Source of the DNA: Pleodorina starrii
Lineage: Eukaryota; Chlorophyta; Chlorophyceae; Chlamydomonadales; Volvocaceae
NCBI GenBank assembly: GCA_030267565.1
Contig: BRXU01000008.1
Location: forward strand, 186,001 to 250,000
Direction: 5' to 3'
Length of the DNA: 64,000 nucleotides
Within the stretch, counting starts at the first letter, position 1; each line of letters begins with the position of its first letter. Shown here piece after piece: positions 9,395 through 17,318 of this stretch. The translations under genes and the position numbers were made by a program. The notes beneath the pieces are model-generated. The model saw nothing but the letters and a program-made list of their open reading frames with translations. It was not told where the DNA came from and made no database searches.

Positions 9395-11448
9395 TTAAGT
9401 GGCGCGAAGCGACCCATAGTTGCCTCCCGATGCTAGCACGCTGCCGTAATTTTCTCTCAGCCGATTAAAGGCGCCGGCAACCTTCTTCACGGCAACCGTC
9501 GCCTCACCCCCTACCCGCGCATCACCATAGAACAACTTCTCCATTGCACGCCGTATCGCCGCGTGGTCCTTCACCCGCGGGTGATCCTCCAGGTACTTCC
9601 TCGTTGCCGTGTTGAGCCAGCTGTGCGACCATTCGACCGGGGCCTGGAAGTCTGGCGAGCCAGGGGGGTGTGGCAGCAGCTGGCCGCTAGTGAGACCCAT
9701 GTCGTGCAAAAGCCCCATGCGCACCGCCTTCTGATGCCAGGGCGCCCGGTCCATGCATAGCTTTACATCCGCCATGCCCCGAGGGAAGACTTTCGGCCAC
9801 TTGCGGACGGCCGCTCGGATGCGGGGCAGTACGGCGGTCAGCATCACATGTGAGAACTCCTCCGCCGTTGTGCCTCTCACCACCTTCGCGCCTCTACCGC
9901 CTGGCCGCTGTCTCCCTCCCGCCCCCTGCAGCATGCGGCCAAAGAATTCACAGGAGGTGCTACATGAACTCGAGAGCTATGCACTGAAACAGCAATCGCA
10001 GCTTTTGCTGGGCACGGATATCAGGAGTTTCAGTTTGAAGGACAAGGGGCGGTACCTGTGGGCGCTCCATGGCTGTGCATGTCCGCAACGTCACGTTCTG
10101 GCACGGAACCCGTACAAACTAGTCCGGATATACCAGGATAAGAGCACGTTCCAAGGGGGGTACGGCATTTCGTGCCTCGCGTGCCGGGCATGCTACGGGC
10201 CGGAGACCGAGGGCCTTTTTCTGGGCACCCGCCACCCAAGCGAAAATGAGGTCAGGTTGTACGACAGACTGAAAATCGTTTTCCCAGGCGACACAATGTC
10301 GCTTGAGCACAGTGAGCCGGGGCGAAAGAAGTCTGTTGACGTCATGCTTCTGGAGCGCCGCATAGCGTTCCAGGCTGATGGTTCCGATCACGCTCGCATT
10401 CGACAGGAGGATGAGGCGTACGATGAATGGCTCGTGGGCCGCGGGATCAGTGTTGTACGGCTGTACTGCAAGGATACCGGGTGGCTACGCATCATTGAGG
10501 AAGCTAGGGCCAGGAGTGATGCAACGGAGGTGTTCCGGCTTTACTCACCTTGGTACGGAGCACGGTGATGCCTGGTGTTGGACGGAGCCATGTGAGCGCG
10601 ACCGGACCCTCGCATGCGTTGACCACCACCAGCCTTGCGAAGCAGGTCCTGTCCACCTTGCCCGCAACTTTCCGCCGATCCGTGCACACGCGCTGCTTGC
10701 TCTGACCCTTGGGAAGCACCACGCGGCCCGGCCGACGATTTAGCAGGCTGTTGCGGTACGAATGAGCCTCGTCTAGCATGAAGATTTGGGTGTGGAACTT
10801 AGGGTTTTTACGGCACGCGTCAACGAGAGCGCGTGCTGCCTCCTTCCGCGCCTCCCGTTGGGCAGCTGTGAACGATGGCCGGATGCGTGGTGTAGTGAGT
10901 GTTATGTTGGAGTCGTGATCGAGCATTGCCTTCATCAGGCTGCGAGCATCCTTGATATTGTACTTCGCCATAACCGCCTGACAGGGTCTCAGCTTGCGGA
11001 TCGCGGATGGGGTCCAACGAATTCCCTCCCGTTGGCCATCCACCGTGCGCCCCAGCTTGATAGCGCGGCAGCAGGCAGTCAACTCCTTGCTGCTTATCAC
11101 CTTGCTGAAAGGCCGGCGCCCAGTCGCCCTCACAGGCCGGGGTGCATGTGTTTTCCGCTGCCTCTCCAGCGCCCGCTGGATGAACCGGGTCAGGTTCGTC
11201 AGGGCGGGGTATTCCTCATGAAGCCTCTTTCTGGTCTGAGCCAGGCGGTGCTTGTAGCTGTCCGTGGGGGCATGCCGGTGCAGGGATGCCATAAGCTGGC
11301 AAGCCCTTTTAGCTGCATTCGACTGGGCCACCATGGCCTGCATGGGTTGGCACCGTTGGGCCCACGGGTCAGTGATGGGGTACGAACTTAGGGTTCCGTG
11401 CGCCCGTGAGTTATTAGAATTACGTTGCGGGCGCCGGGCATCCGCCAT
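9395..11448 (-). CDS. DDE transposase, two exons (10549-11448 and 9395-9925)
   Basis: Exon 1 (ATG at 11448; an upstream ATG at 11538 lies in the terminal repeat) encodes a basic N-terminal region likely to bind DNA, then IFMLDEAHSYRN with the first catalytic Asp. Exon 2 encodes KLCMDRAPWHQKAV (second Asp), LLPHPPGSPDF and VEWSHSWLN, where the Glu fits the third acidic position. This is the D...D...E pattern of IS630/Tc1/DDE_3 superfamily transposases that cut and paste DNA. Exon 1 ends after AAG and exon 2 begins with GGG, both phase 0, giving about 476 residues. No stop or frameshift is seen. Alternative: two decayed halves separated by an inserted gene, but the matching splice phase favours an intron. 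Confidence 0.75.
9926..10548 (-). other. Intron of the transposase gene carrying an antisense ORF
   Basis: 623 bp bounded on the minus strand by AAG|GTGAGT and CTGCAG|GGG, strong green-algal splice borders. It falls between the first and second catalytic aspartates of the transposase, phase 0. Almost its whole length is occupied by the opposite-strand nuclease-like ORF. Confidence 0.7.
9933..10568 (+). CDS. Zinc-binding PD-(D/E)xK nuclease-like protein, antisense in the transposase intron
   Basis: An ATG at 9933 gives 211 residues. The N-terminal half has a Cys/His cluster (GCACPQRH near residue 48, then CLACRAC near 81), likely a zinc finger. The C-terminal half has SENEVRLYDRL, RKKSVDVMLLERR, IAFQADGSDH and a Tyr-Asp-Glu...GISVVRLY segment. 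This matches the layout of DUF559/Vsr-like nucleases (VD...EvDGxxH...D...GixvxR), with Gln where Glu is usual. It ends 20 bp into exon 1 of the transposase, on the opposite strand. It could act as a homing-type or resolving nuclease for the element. Family assignment is by eye and the active-site Gln makes catalysis uncertain. The frame is open to 9753, but sequence upstream of 9933 is antisense to exon 2. Confidence 0.65.
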   Translation: MRPKNSQEVLHELESYALKQQSQLLLGTDIRSFSLKDKGRYLWALHGCACPQRHVLARNPYKLVRIYQDKSTFQGGYGISCLACRACYGPETEGLFLGTRHPSENEVRLYDRLKIVFPGDTMSLEHSEPGRKKSVDVMLLERRIAFQADGSDHARIRQEDEAYDEWLVGRGISVVRLYCKDTGWLRIIEEARARSDATEVFRLYSPWYGAR

Positions 11449-11526
11449 GAAACTTGATGTGCGTAACATTGTTGGTCCGGTTTTACTCTGAATTCGATGG
11501 CGTGATATAGATCTGGGAACCTCGCA

Positions 11527-12321
11527 CACTACGTGCAAAAACTAAACGGTGCAATGCGGTACGGCCCACCATGCCGGATACCGGCAATGTACCACGACCC
11601 AGGCTTTACGCCGTGTTTTTGCGTATTATGATAGCGTATCACCTAAGCATTATGAAAGTATATTTGGTTCCAGCTCTGGCAAATTTGGCGGATTAGGTGA
11701 GCTCGGAGTCCCACATGGCCACACGTTGTTGTGGGGCTAGGTTCCATGGGTACCAGTTAAGATTGCCTTGCTATAAAATCAGTCGCGCGGTCCCTGCCCA
11801 CGTCCTCGGGCATACGTTGAGAGTAGTACGACTCTGTTGGGATGCGCAGGCCCGCTCCCGGAACGCCACCTTTCTGAACGAGATAAGCCCTGTCACACAC
11901 GCTGCTTCCTTTCGGGAGGCTTGCGCAGAGCAACTGACCCGGCGTACGCAGACAGGTCCTCCCGGCTAGACATTGAATCACGGCTCGACGTCCCTGCTAT
12001 GTACCCGGCGCATAGCTGGTATGACTATGCCACGGTGACATGGCGGTATGAGGTATCACTGCAGCGAACCGTGAGTCGGTGTCATGAGGGGTCATTGCCT
12101 CACACTTTTGTCAGAAGCGGTGAAAACGGTTTTCCCACCACATGGTTCGGGGCTACATTTCTCTATGTTGCTACGTTTGCGAAGGCTGGCATGCTAGGCC
12201 TGTGCAGCCCTATTGACGAATGTGAGAACCTGGGGTCCGGCGTGCCTGATGCCCAGAAGCGATGGGCAGAGGGCACCATGATCGGGTTGGGGTGTAATTA
12301 AATGTGTTTTTGCACGTAGTG
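11527..12321 (+). repeat. Right 795-bp terminal direct repeat
   Basis: Same sequence and orientation as 7666-8460 except for two bases. It lies immediately upstream of the transposase gene (minus strand), so it may hold that gene's promoter, as an LTR would. Followed by ATA (12322-12324), the target duplication. Confidence 0.88.
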
Positions 12322-13476
12322 ATAGGTTAGCTACCACTTCGATCAGGTCGTCCGGGTAGCCCAGGTCGTACATGATCATGAGCAGCTTGTCGTGATCGAT
12401 CGTGTTGAACGCAGACGTGAAGTCGATGTATAAAAGGAAGAGGTCACGGCTGGTGAGGCCCGCGTCCTCGATTGCGTGTAGCACGTTTTGGAGTTGGCGC
12501 TCGGTGTTGCGTTGCCTCAGGTAGCCCTCCTGAGCTTCCGTAAAGATGTGCGCTTGCTCACTGTAGAGTACGATATTCAGCGTAATGTGGCTGGTGTACA
12601 GCTTGTAGATTGTGTTCGCCAGGGCGATGGGTTCTTAATGAGGAGTGGGTCGCCCTTCTTGGGGATAAGGACCGTGTCGGATTTCGTCCAGTGTGTGGGG
12701 ATTTCGGCCTTCACCCACATGACCGTAATGAGCTGGTGGATGGCGGTCTGGAGGTCGGCGGGTAGTGTTTGTAGAAGTTCGTTGGGTATCCCGTCGGGGC
12801 CTGGGGCCTTGTTTCTCGCGAGGTGGTCGATAGACGTGCGGAAGTTGTGTGGATCTAGTACACCCGGGAGGAGCGATGGGGGGGCGTCTCCCCACTTGGC
12901 CAGCCCTTCCCTAAGCGGGTCTTGCGCGCCCGGTCTGGTCCAGGGATAGTTCCGGGGGGCTTCGTTTGGGAGGTACTTTCCCGTTCGTGGGCCAGAGACG
13001 GGTCTCGCAAGAAGGGTGAAGTGCGTGTGAAGCGCATCGAGTATGTTTTTGGAATCAGTACACAGTCGTCCATCGGTTGGGTGTCGGATGGCCGCGATTC
13101 CGCGGGGCTGGTCATCGGGTTCAAGGACCTGTCTGTGCGCGTGCCGGGGCTTTTTGGTTAGTAGCCGCTGGAAGCTTTTCTTTGCCTTGCGTGCGTTAGT
13201 TGCGCGAATCTCTCGAGCAAGCTTGGCGATTTCCCCTCCGGTCGCTTTAATGGCCGCACGCAGGGTGCGGGCTGCGTCTGGTTCTTCGCGCTCAGTGGCG
13301 GCATGCTGAGTGGCGGTGCTGCGCTCGGGTGTTGCCCGTTCCGTTGTGCCGCTGGTGTCTGGGGGCGCCGTGGCCGGATGGGGGGGCGTCGTGCCATTGA
13401 CTTGACCCTCCGTTAGTGTAGGTGCCCCTTGCTCCTGGGGGTCCGTGTGCAGGGCTTTTGCGAGATTGTCTTTCAT
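12322..13476 (-). pseudogene. Dualen-like copy 1: reverse transcriptase, first part
   Basis: Begins with a charged linker, then NKAPGPDGIPNELL, a WTKSDTVLIPKKGDPLL segment and, in the next frame, YIDFTSAFNTIDHDKLL, which carries the first catalytic Asp. Compared with copy 2, about 7 bases are missing near 12635 (after LLIKN), shifting the frame. The domain is cut after VVANL by the DNA element. Confidence 0.83.
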
Positions 13477-13524
13477 GGTTTTGTGGTCGTTGTGCAGCCT
13501 GGCGAGGCGCCTGCCGATGCCACG

Positions 13525-14790
13525 TCACGCATGCAGCTTCCCCGTGCAGGGGGGTTTCTGTTGACAGTGAGATTCCAGTATCCCAAGGCAGCGGTCGAGC
13601 AGGTCGCCTAGTTCATGGCTGAGAGTAGTGACGTCCGTCACCCGGACGGTATCGTGGTTGCGCAGGTTAGCCAGGAGTGCTCGTGCCTCTTCCTTACCGG
13701 CGGCACGTTCCAGCTGTTCGGCGACGTGTCCGATGGCTTCGTACGCCGGTTTTAAAGCGCTTAGCAGGTGGGCGATTTCAGAAGTGAGCGTCGCTTCCAT
13801 CTCCATGTGCGCCCGGGTTTTACTCTCTTTAAGTATTGGGAGTTGTATGCGGCTCCACGAGCTGGCTGCGTGGTCAGCCGCGGCCTGAGCCGCGGGCGCT
13901 GGAAGAAGACGAATACCCGCCAGCGGGATGAACGTGCAGAGGGGTTTATGGTCGAAGTTTCCTCCGCATTCGTACACTTGTTCGTACACTGTGCCCTCCT
14001 TGTCTGCTGCCGCTCCGGTGTGGGCGGCTAGCAGGACGTCGTCTATCCGGCTGTGGTGAGTGTCGTGGTCAAGCTGTGTCTGCGTGTAGGTGTAGGCACG
14101 CCGCGGAGTAACGACGGGGTTTAGGTTCGCACTGCTCGAGAAGCTACGATGCGCCCTGTCAGCCGGGTAGCATGTGCCCGTGGACCGGTCGCTAGGATGG
14201 AGCATTGCGTTCCAGTCGCCCGCCATGATGAGGTGCTCCCCCTTGGCGCTGGCCTGTGTGGCGGCGACTTGTCCGTATTCGTATATCGCTTGCCGGATCG
14301 AGAGGTCCGCCGGGCAGTAAACCCCCAGCACGTGTAGGGGGATGCTGCCTGGGGTTTTGATGCGAACGTGTCCGATGTAGCCCTCAAGGCTCGGAGGGAC
14401 GGGCTCTATATTCGCGCTGCCTTGGCCGCTGAAGCGTTCCGCGACCCCAACAATGACACCCGCTTCACGTGTCCTGTTGTGTTCCGGGTGGGGACGGTTG
14501 CTCACGTATGTCTGGTATGGCCGGAGGGCCTGTTTGACACTGACAATGCCTCGTCGGTGGTGCGCGCTAAGCTTGGTCTCGGTCAGGACTATGACGTCTG
14601 GTTTATGTTCGTCTAGCATGTGTGCGATTCCCTCGCGGTGGCCCTGCAGGCCCCGTGTGTTCATTGTGAGGACTTTAAGGTGCCCGGACTGCGGGGCGCC
14701 CGGTGTCGGGGGGTTTGGGTCTGCGGCGGCCGGCGGCGGCTGCTTATCGGGTGAGTTGTGCGCTATCACCCTCGGTGTCTTGGGCTGCAT
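13525..14790 (-). pseudogene. Dualen-like copy 1: APE-type endonuclease
   Basis: 421-codon frame with the apurinic-endonuclease fold motifs in order: LKVLTMNTRGL, VIVLTETKLSAHHR (catalytic Glu), LIMAGDWNAML (Asp, Asn), SRIDDVLLAA and NFDHKPLC (His). It nicks the target strand to prime reverse transcription. About 70% of positions look identical to copy 2 by eye. The frame stops at 13525 before the reverse transcriptase, but copy 2 reads through the equivalent region, so this stop is probably decay. Confidence 0.83.
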
Positions 14791-15904
14791 GTATCGCCCG
14801 ATGCTTTGTTGCTGCTTTTTGGGCTGATGGGCAGGTTGGGGCCTGCCGGCGCGGGGTGGTTCTGCGGCGCGGTCGCAGGCTGACTGGTCCCTGGCGGGTT
14901 GTGTTAGGGGCGCGCTGGGCGTGGCGTCCAGGCACGCCGGGTCAAGGGGCTGGGCCCCTGCATTTTGGTTGACGTCTGTGGCTTCCCTGCCGGTTTCCCT
15001 TTGCCGGATGGGTAGGCCTTGGTTGCGTAGCAGGTGGTATAGGATCGTATGCGTGTGAGGTACTGGCCCGATCTTCCTACGTTATCTCGCGGCTGTCGCC
15101 GTGCGGGGAGCTGCGTCGTGCTGTACCACTGCTGTGGCGCGCTCCGCCGCATGGTTGAGTCGGCGTGCCATCGGGTCGTGGTGAACACGCGGGGCGGTAT
15201 GTCGCACTTCGGCATAAGCGCCGGTCGTGCGTCGTGCTGCTTCTACGTTGGTGGCACGGTGATCTGGTGCACCTTCTGCCGCCTCTTCGGGAACCTCGGT
15301 TTCCGGTGGCTGGGTTGGACAGAGGGGGTTGGGTGCTGGAGGCCCGTCCGGGTCGCGCCCGTCGGGGTCCGGACCCATCCGCATGGGTTCAGTCGCTGGG
15401 TGCTCCGTCGTCGCTCGTCTTTCATGGTCGTCGGTGTCCATGGGTTCCGGGCTCGGGGGTGCTCTGGTCGGTGGGTGCATCTTGCTGGGTGCCGTCCATT
15501 GGGGGGTTTCCGGTGTGTGTTTCCGGGGGCGGCTGTGTCGGTTGCTGGGTCCCGCCTGGGGGCAGGGCCCAATCCTCCGGGAGTTTGACTTCCCTCAGGT
15601 CTGTATGGGTAGCGATCCCTTCATGGTTCGGGCGGAGGTGGAGACAGTAGACCGCCCCCTCCCCCCGAGGCCAGAGCGGCTCTTCGGGGTTGATCAGTTG
15701 TGTGCTGTCATACTGGGAGTCGATAATGTACCAGCATTCGCCCTGTTTCTTGACTGCCACGGCATGTCCGTTGAGGTGAACAATGAATCCCCAGTTTCGG
15801 GCATGTGCCGGCAGGAGTGACACAACCGTGTTTATGTTCATGTTTTGTGTCAGGGTAACGGTTTGCCCCGCATGTTGGCAGCTCACACTAGCGATGTGGG
15901 CGTC
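14791..15904 (-). pseudogene. Dualen-like copy 1: truncated N-terminal region, cysteine-protease-like
   Basis: From 15886 a 154-codon frame shows GFIVHLNGHAVAVKKQ and CWYIIDSQYD, which fit the His and Asp/Asn halves of a papain/Josephin-like cysteine protease. The Cys half would lie in the missing 5' part. The rest to 14791 is a Pro/Asp/Thr-rich linker spread over several frames. The 5' end at 15904 meets the target duplication. Confidence 0.6.
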
Positions 15905-16200
15905 AGAAGGTTTTCGACTTTTACTGTGACATGGTCGACTACGTCCTCAGGAAGGAACGCCAACTCGAAGCTGCTAAATATGCCCGTTCGTCTGCTGCCC
16001 GCTTTAACTTCCTGTCTGTTCAGGACCTGGATGAGGAGGACACCGTTGCCAAGCGTCGGCGGGTCGACGGCTCTGCTGCTGGGCCGTCCACCTCTGGGCC
16101 CCCGTCTGCTGCTGCGGCGCGGCCCTCTTCGCCGGCCTACCAGGAGGTCCACCGCCGCAAGGCGCCCACTGCTGCGCCCGCTGCTGCGCCCGCTGTCGCC

Positions 16201-17010
16201 GCTGCTGAGACGGACGCCATGGCTGTCGACGACGAGGTACTTAAGCTGAATGTACCTCCTCCTAAGCTGTCGATTCCGGTTGAGGGCAAGCTGAATGTCC
16301 GAGCCGCTGCTGATGCTACTCGCGTCTTTGTCCGTGACGTTAAAAAGTTCTTCCCTTTAGTTAAAGGTGGTCACATTGATGAGGTTCGCTGCTTGTTCAT
16401 GTCCTCTGCCCTTGACGGCTTGGCTAAGCGCTACCATGACGAGTGGACCCTAGCGCAGACTGATGGCTATACGTCTGACCAGTTCCTTGCTGCTTTGCTT
16501 GCTCGTGTTGCTCCGCAAGTCCAGTCGCATGAGCAGGAGGCTAGGCAGAAACTGTCCACTGGTTGTTACCGCATGTGTACTGCTGAGACTGTTTCCTCGT
16601 ACCAGGCGCGGTTTGAGGCGTTAGTCACTGCTATTCCTGACTTCTCTGAGGGCGAGCGCAAGTTCTGGTTCCAAACTGGCCTGTCTGATTTTTTTTTTTT
16701 TTTTTTTTTCCTGATGCCCTGCATGAGAACTGCGCTAAGAAGGTTTGCGACTTTTACTGTGACATGGTCGACTACGTCCTCAGGAAGGAACGCCAACTCA
16801 AAGCTGCTAAATATGCCCGTTCGTCTGCTGCCCGCTTTAACTTCCTGTCTGTTCAGGACCTGGATGAGGAGGACACCGTTGCCAAGCGTCGGCGGGTCGA
16901 CGGCTCTGCTGCTGGGCCGTCCATCTCTGGGCCCCCGTCTGCTGCTGTGGTGCGGCCCTCTTCGCCGGCCTACCAGGAGGTCCGCCGCCGCAAGGCGCCC
17001 ACTGCTGCAC
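16201..17010 (+). repeat. Tandem in-frame duplication within gag
   Basis: Repeats the sequence of 1521-2044 joined to 15918-16200. The junction lies in a GCCGCTGCT microhomology shared by both ends, as expected for template switching or unequal exchange. A few substitutions separate the copies. Confidence 0.8.
16690..16710 (-). mobile_element. Tail-only LINE insertion (G + A20 on minus strand)
   Basis: T20C sits between two copies of CTGAT (16685-16689 and 16711-16715), where the intact gag at 2002-2015 reads CTGTCTGATGCC. The 26-base addition accounts exactly for the frame change in gag. Confidence 0.65.
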
Positions 17011-17318
17011 CCGCTGCTGCGCCCGCTGTCGCCGCTGCTGCCGCTTCGGACGCCACTCCTACCAAGTTCGGCTACTCCATGGCGGAGTACCAGCGGCGCC
17101 GCGAGGACCGGCTGTGCCTGGGCTGCGGCGAGCCCGGCCACTCTGTCAACAACTGCGTGGACCCGGCCTGGCTGTGGCGGAAGGCCCGCATCGATGCCGA
17201 GAAGGCTGCTGCTGAGGCTGCGAGGCTGGCTGCTGAGGCTGAGGGCAAGGGCAAGGGCAAGGGCAAGCGCTGGCCGCGGGGTCCGGACAGGGGGCAGGGC
17301 AAGGGCAAGGGGAAGTGA

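Larger units (their letters stand above)
7666..12321. mobile_element. 4.66-kb DNA element with 795-bp terminal direct repeats
   Basis: Two 795-bp direct repeats flank a 3,066-bp interior that holds a transposase gene (minus strand) and an antisense nuclease ORF inside its intron. The outer ends are CACTACGTGCAAAAAC and its inverse. The empty site, deduced from Dualen-like copy 2 (GAGTACAGGTT), is GAGTATAGGTT, so ATA is duplicated (7663-7665 and 12322-12324). Direct long repeats are normal for LTR elements, but no reverse transcriptase is present. CACTA ends and a 3-bp duplication resemble EnSpm/CACTA, yet the transposase looks like the IS630/Tc1 type. I cannot assign it to a known superfamily. 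Confidence 0.8.
2045..15904 (-). mobile_element. Dualen/RandI-like non-LTR retrotransposon, copy 1 (5'-truncated)
   Basis: Minus-strand LINE inserted in gag with a perfect 13-bp target duplication (AGAAGGTTTTCGA). The 3' end is a trinucleotide (ATT)n tail rather than poly(A). Without nested elements it is about 8.7 kb. Domain order from 5' to 3': cysteine-protease-like, APE endonuclease, reverse transcriptase, RNase H, CCHC plus PD-type (restriction-like) endonuclease. Two endonuclease types in one LINE is the hallmark of Dualen. Compared with copy 2 it lacks roughly 1.6 kb of 5' sequence. Several frameshifts make it inactive. It hosts a SINE (4705-5166), a tail-only insertion (6877-6888) and the 4.66-kb DNA element (7666-12321). 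Confidence 0.88.
15905..17318 (+). pseudogene. gag of the Ty3 element, 3' part with internal duplication and zinc knuckle
   Basis: Continues gag in frame after the Dualen insertion. At 16201 the Gag core seen at 1521 starts again, so 807 bp (269 codons, in frame) is duplicated head to tail. The second copy is interrupted by a tail-only insertion (16690-16710) that shifts the frame. After it the frame ends with a CLGCGEPGHSVNNC zinc knuckle (CX2CX4HX4C), an Ala/Glu-rich helix and a Lys/Gly-rich tail, then TGA at 17316-17318. Pol follows in the same frame. Confidence 0.85.

Noticed and set aside
7666..12321. Reading the 795-bp repeats as LTRs of a retrotransposon
   Set aside because: The interior has no gag, reverse transcriptase, primer-binding site or polypurine tract, and the ends are not TG...CA; a DDE transposase is present instead.
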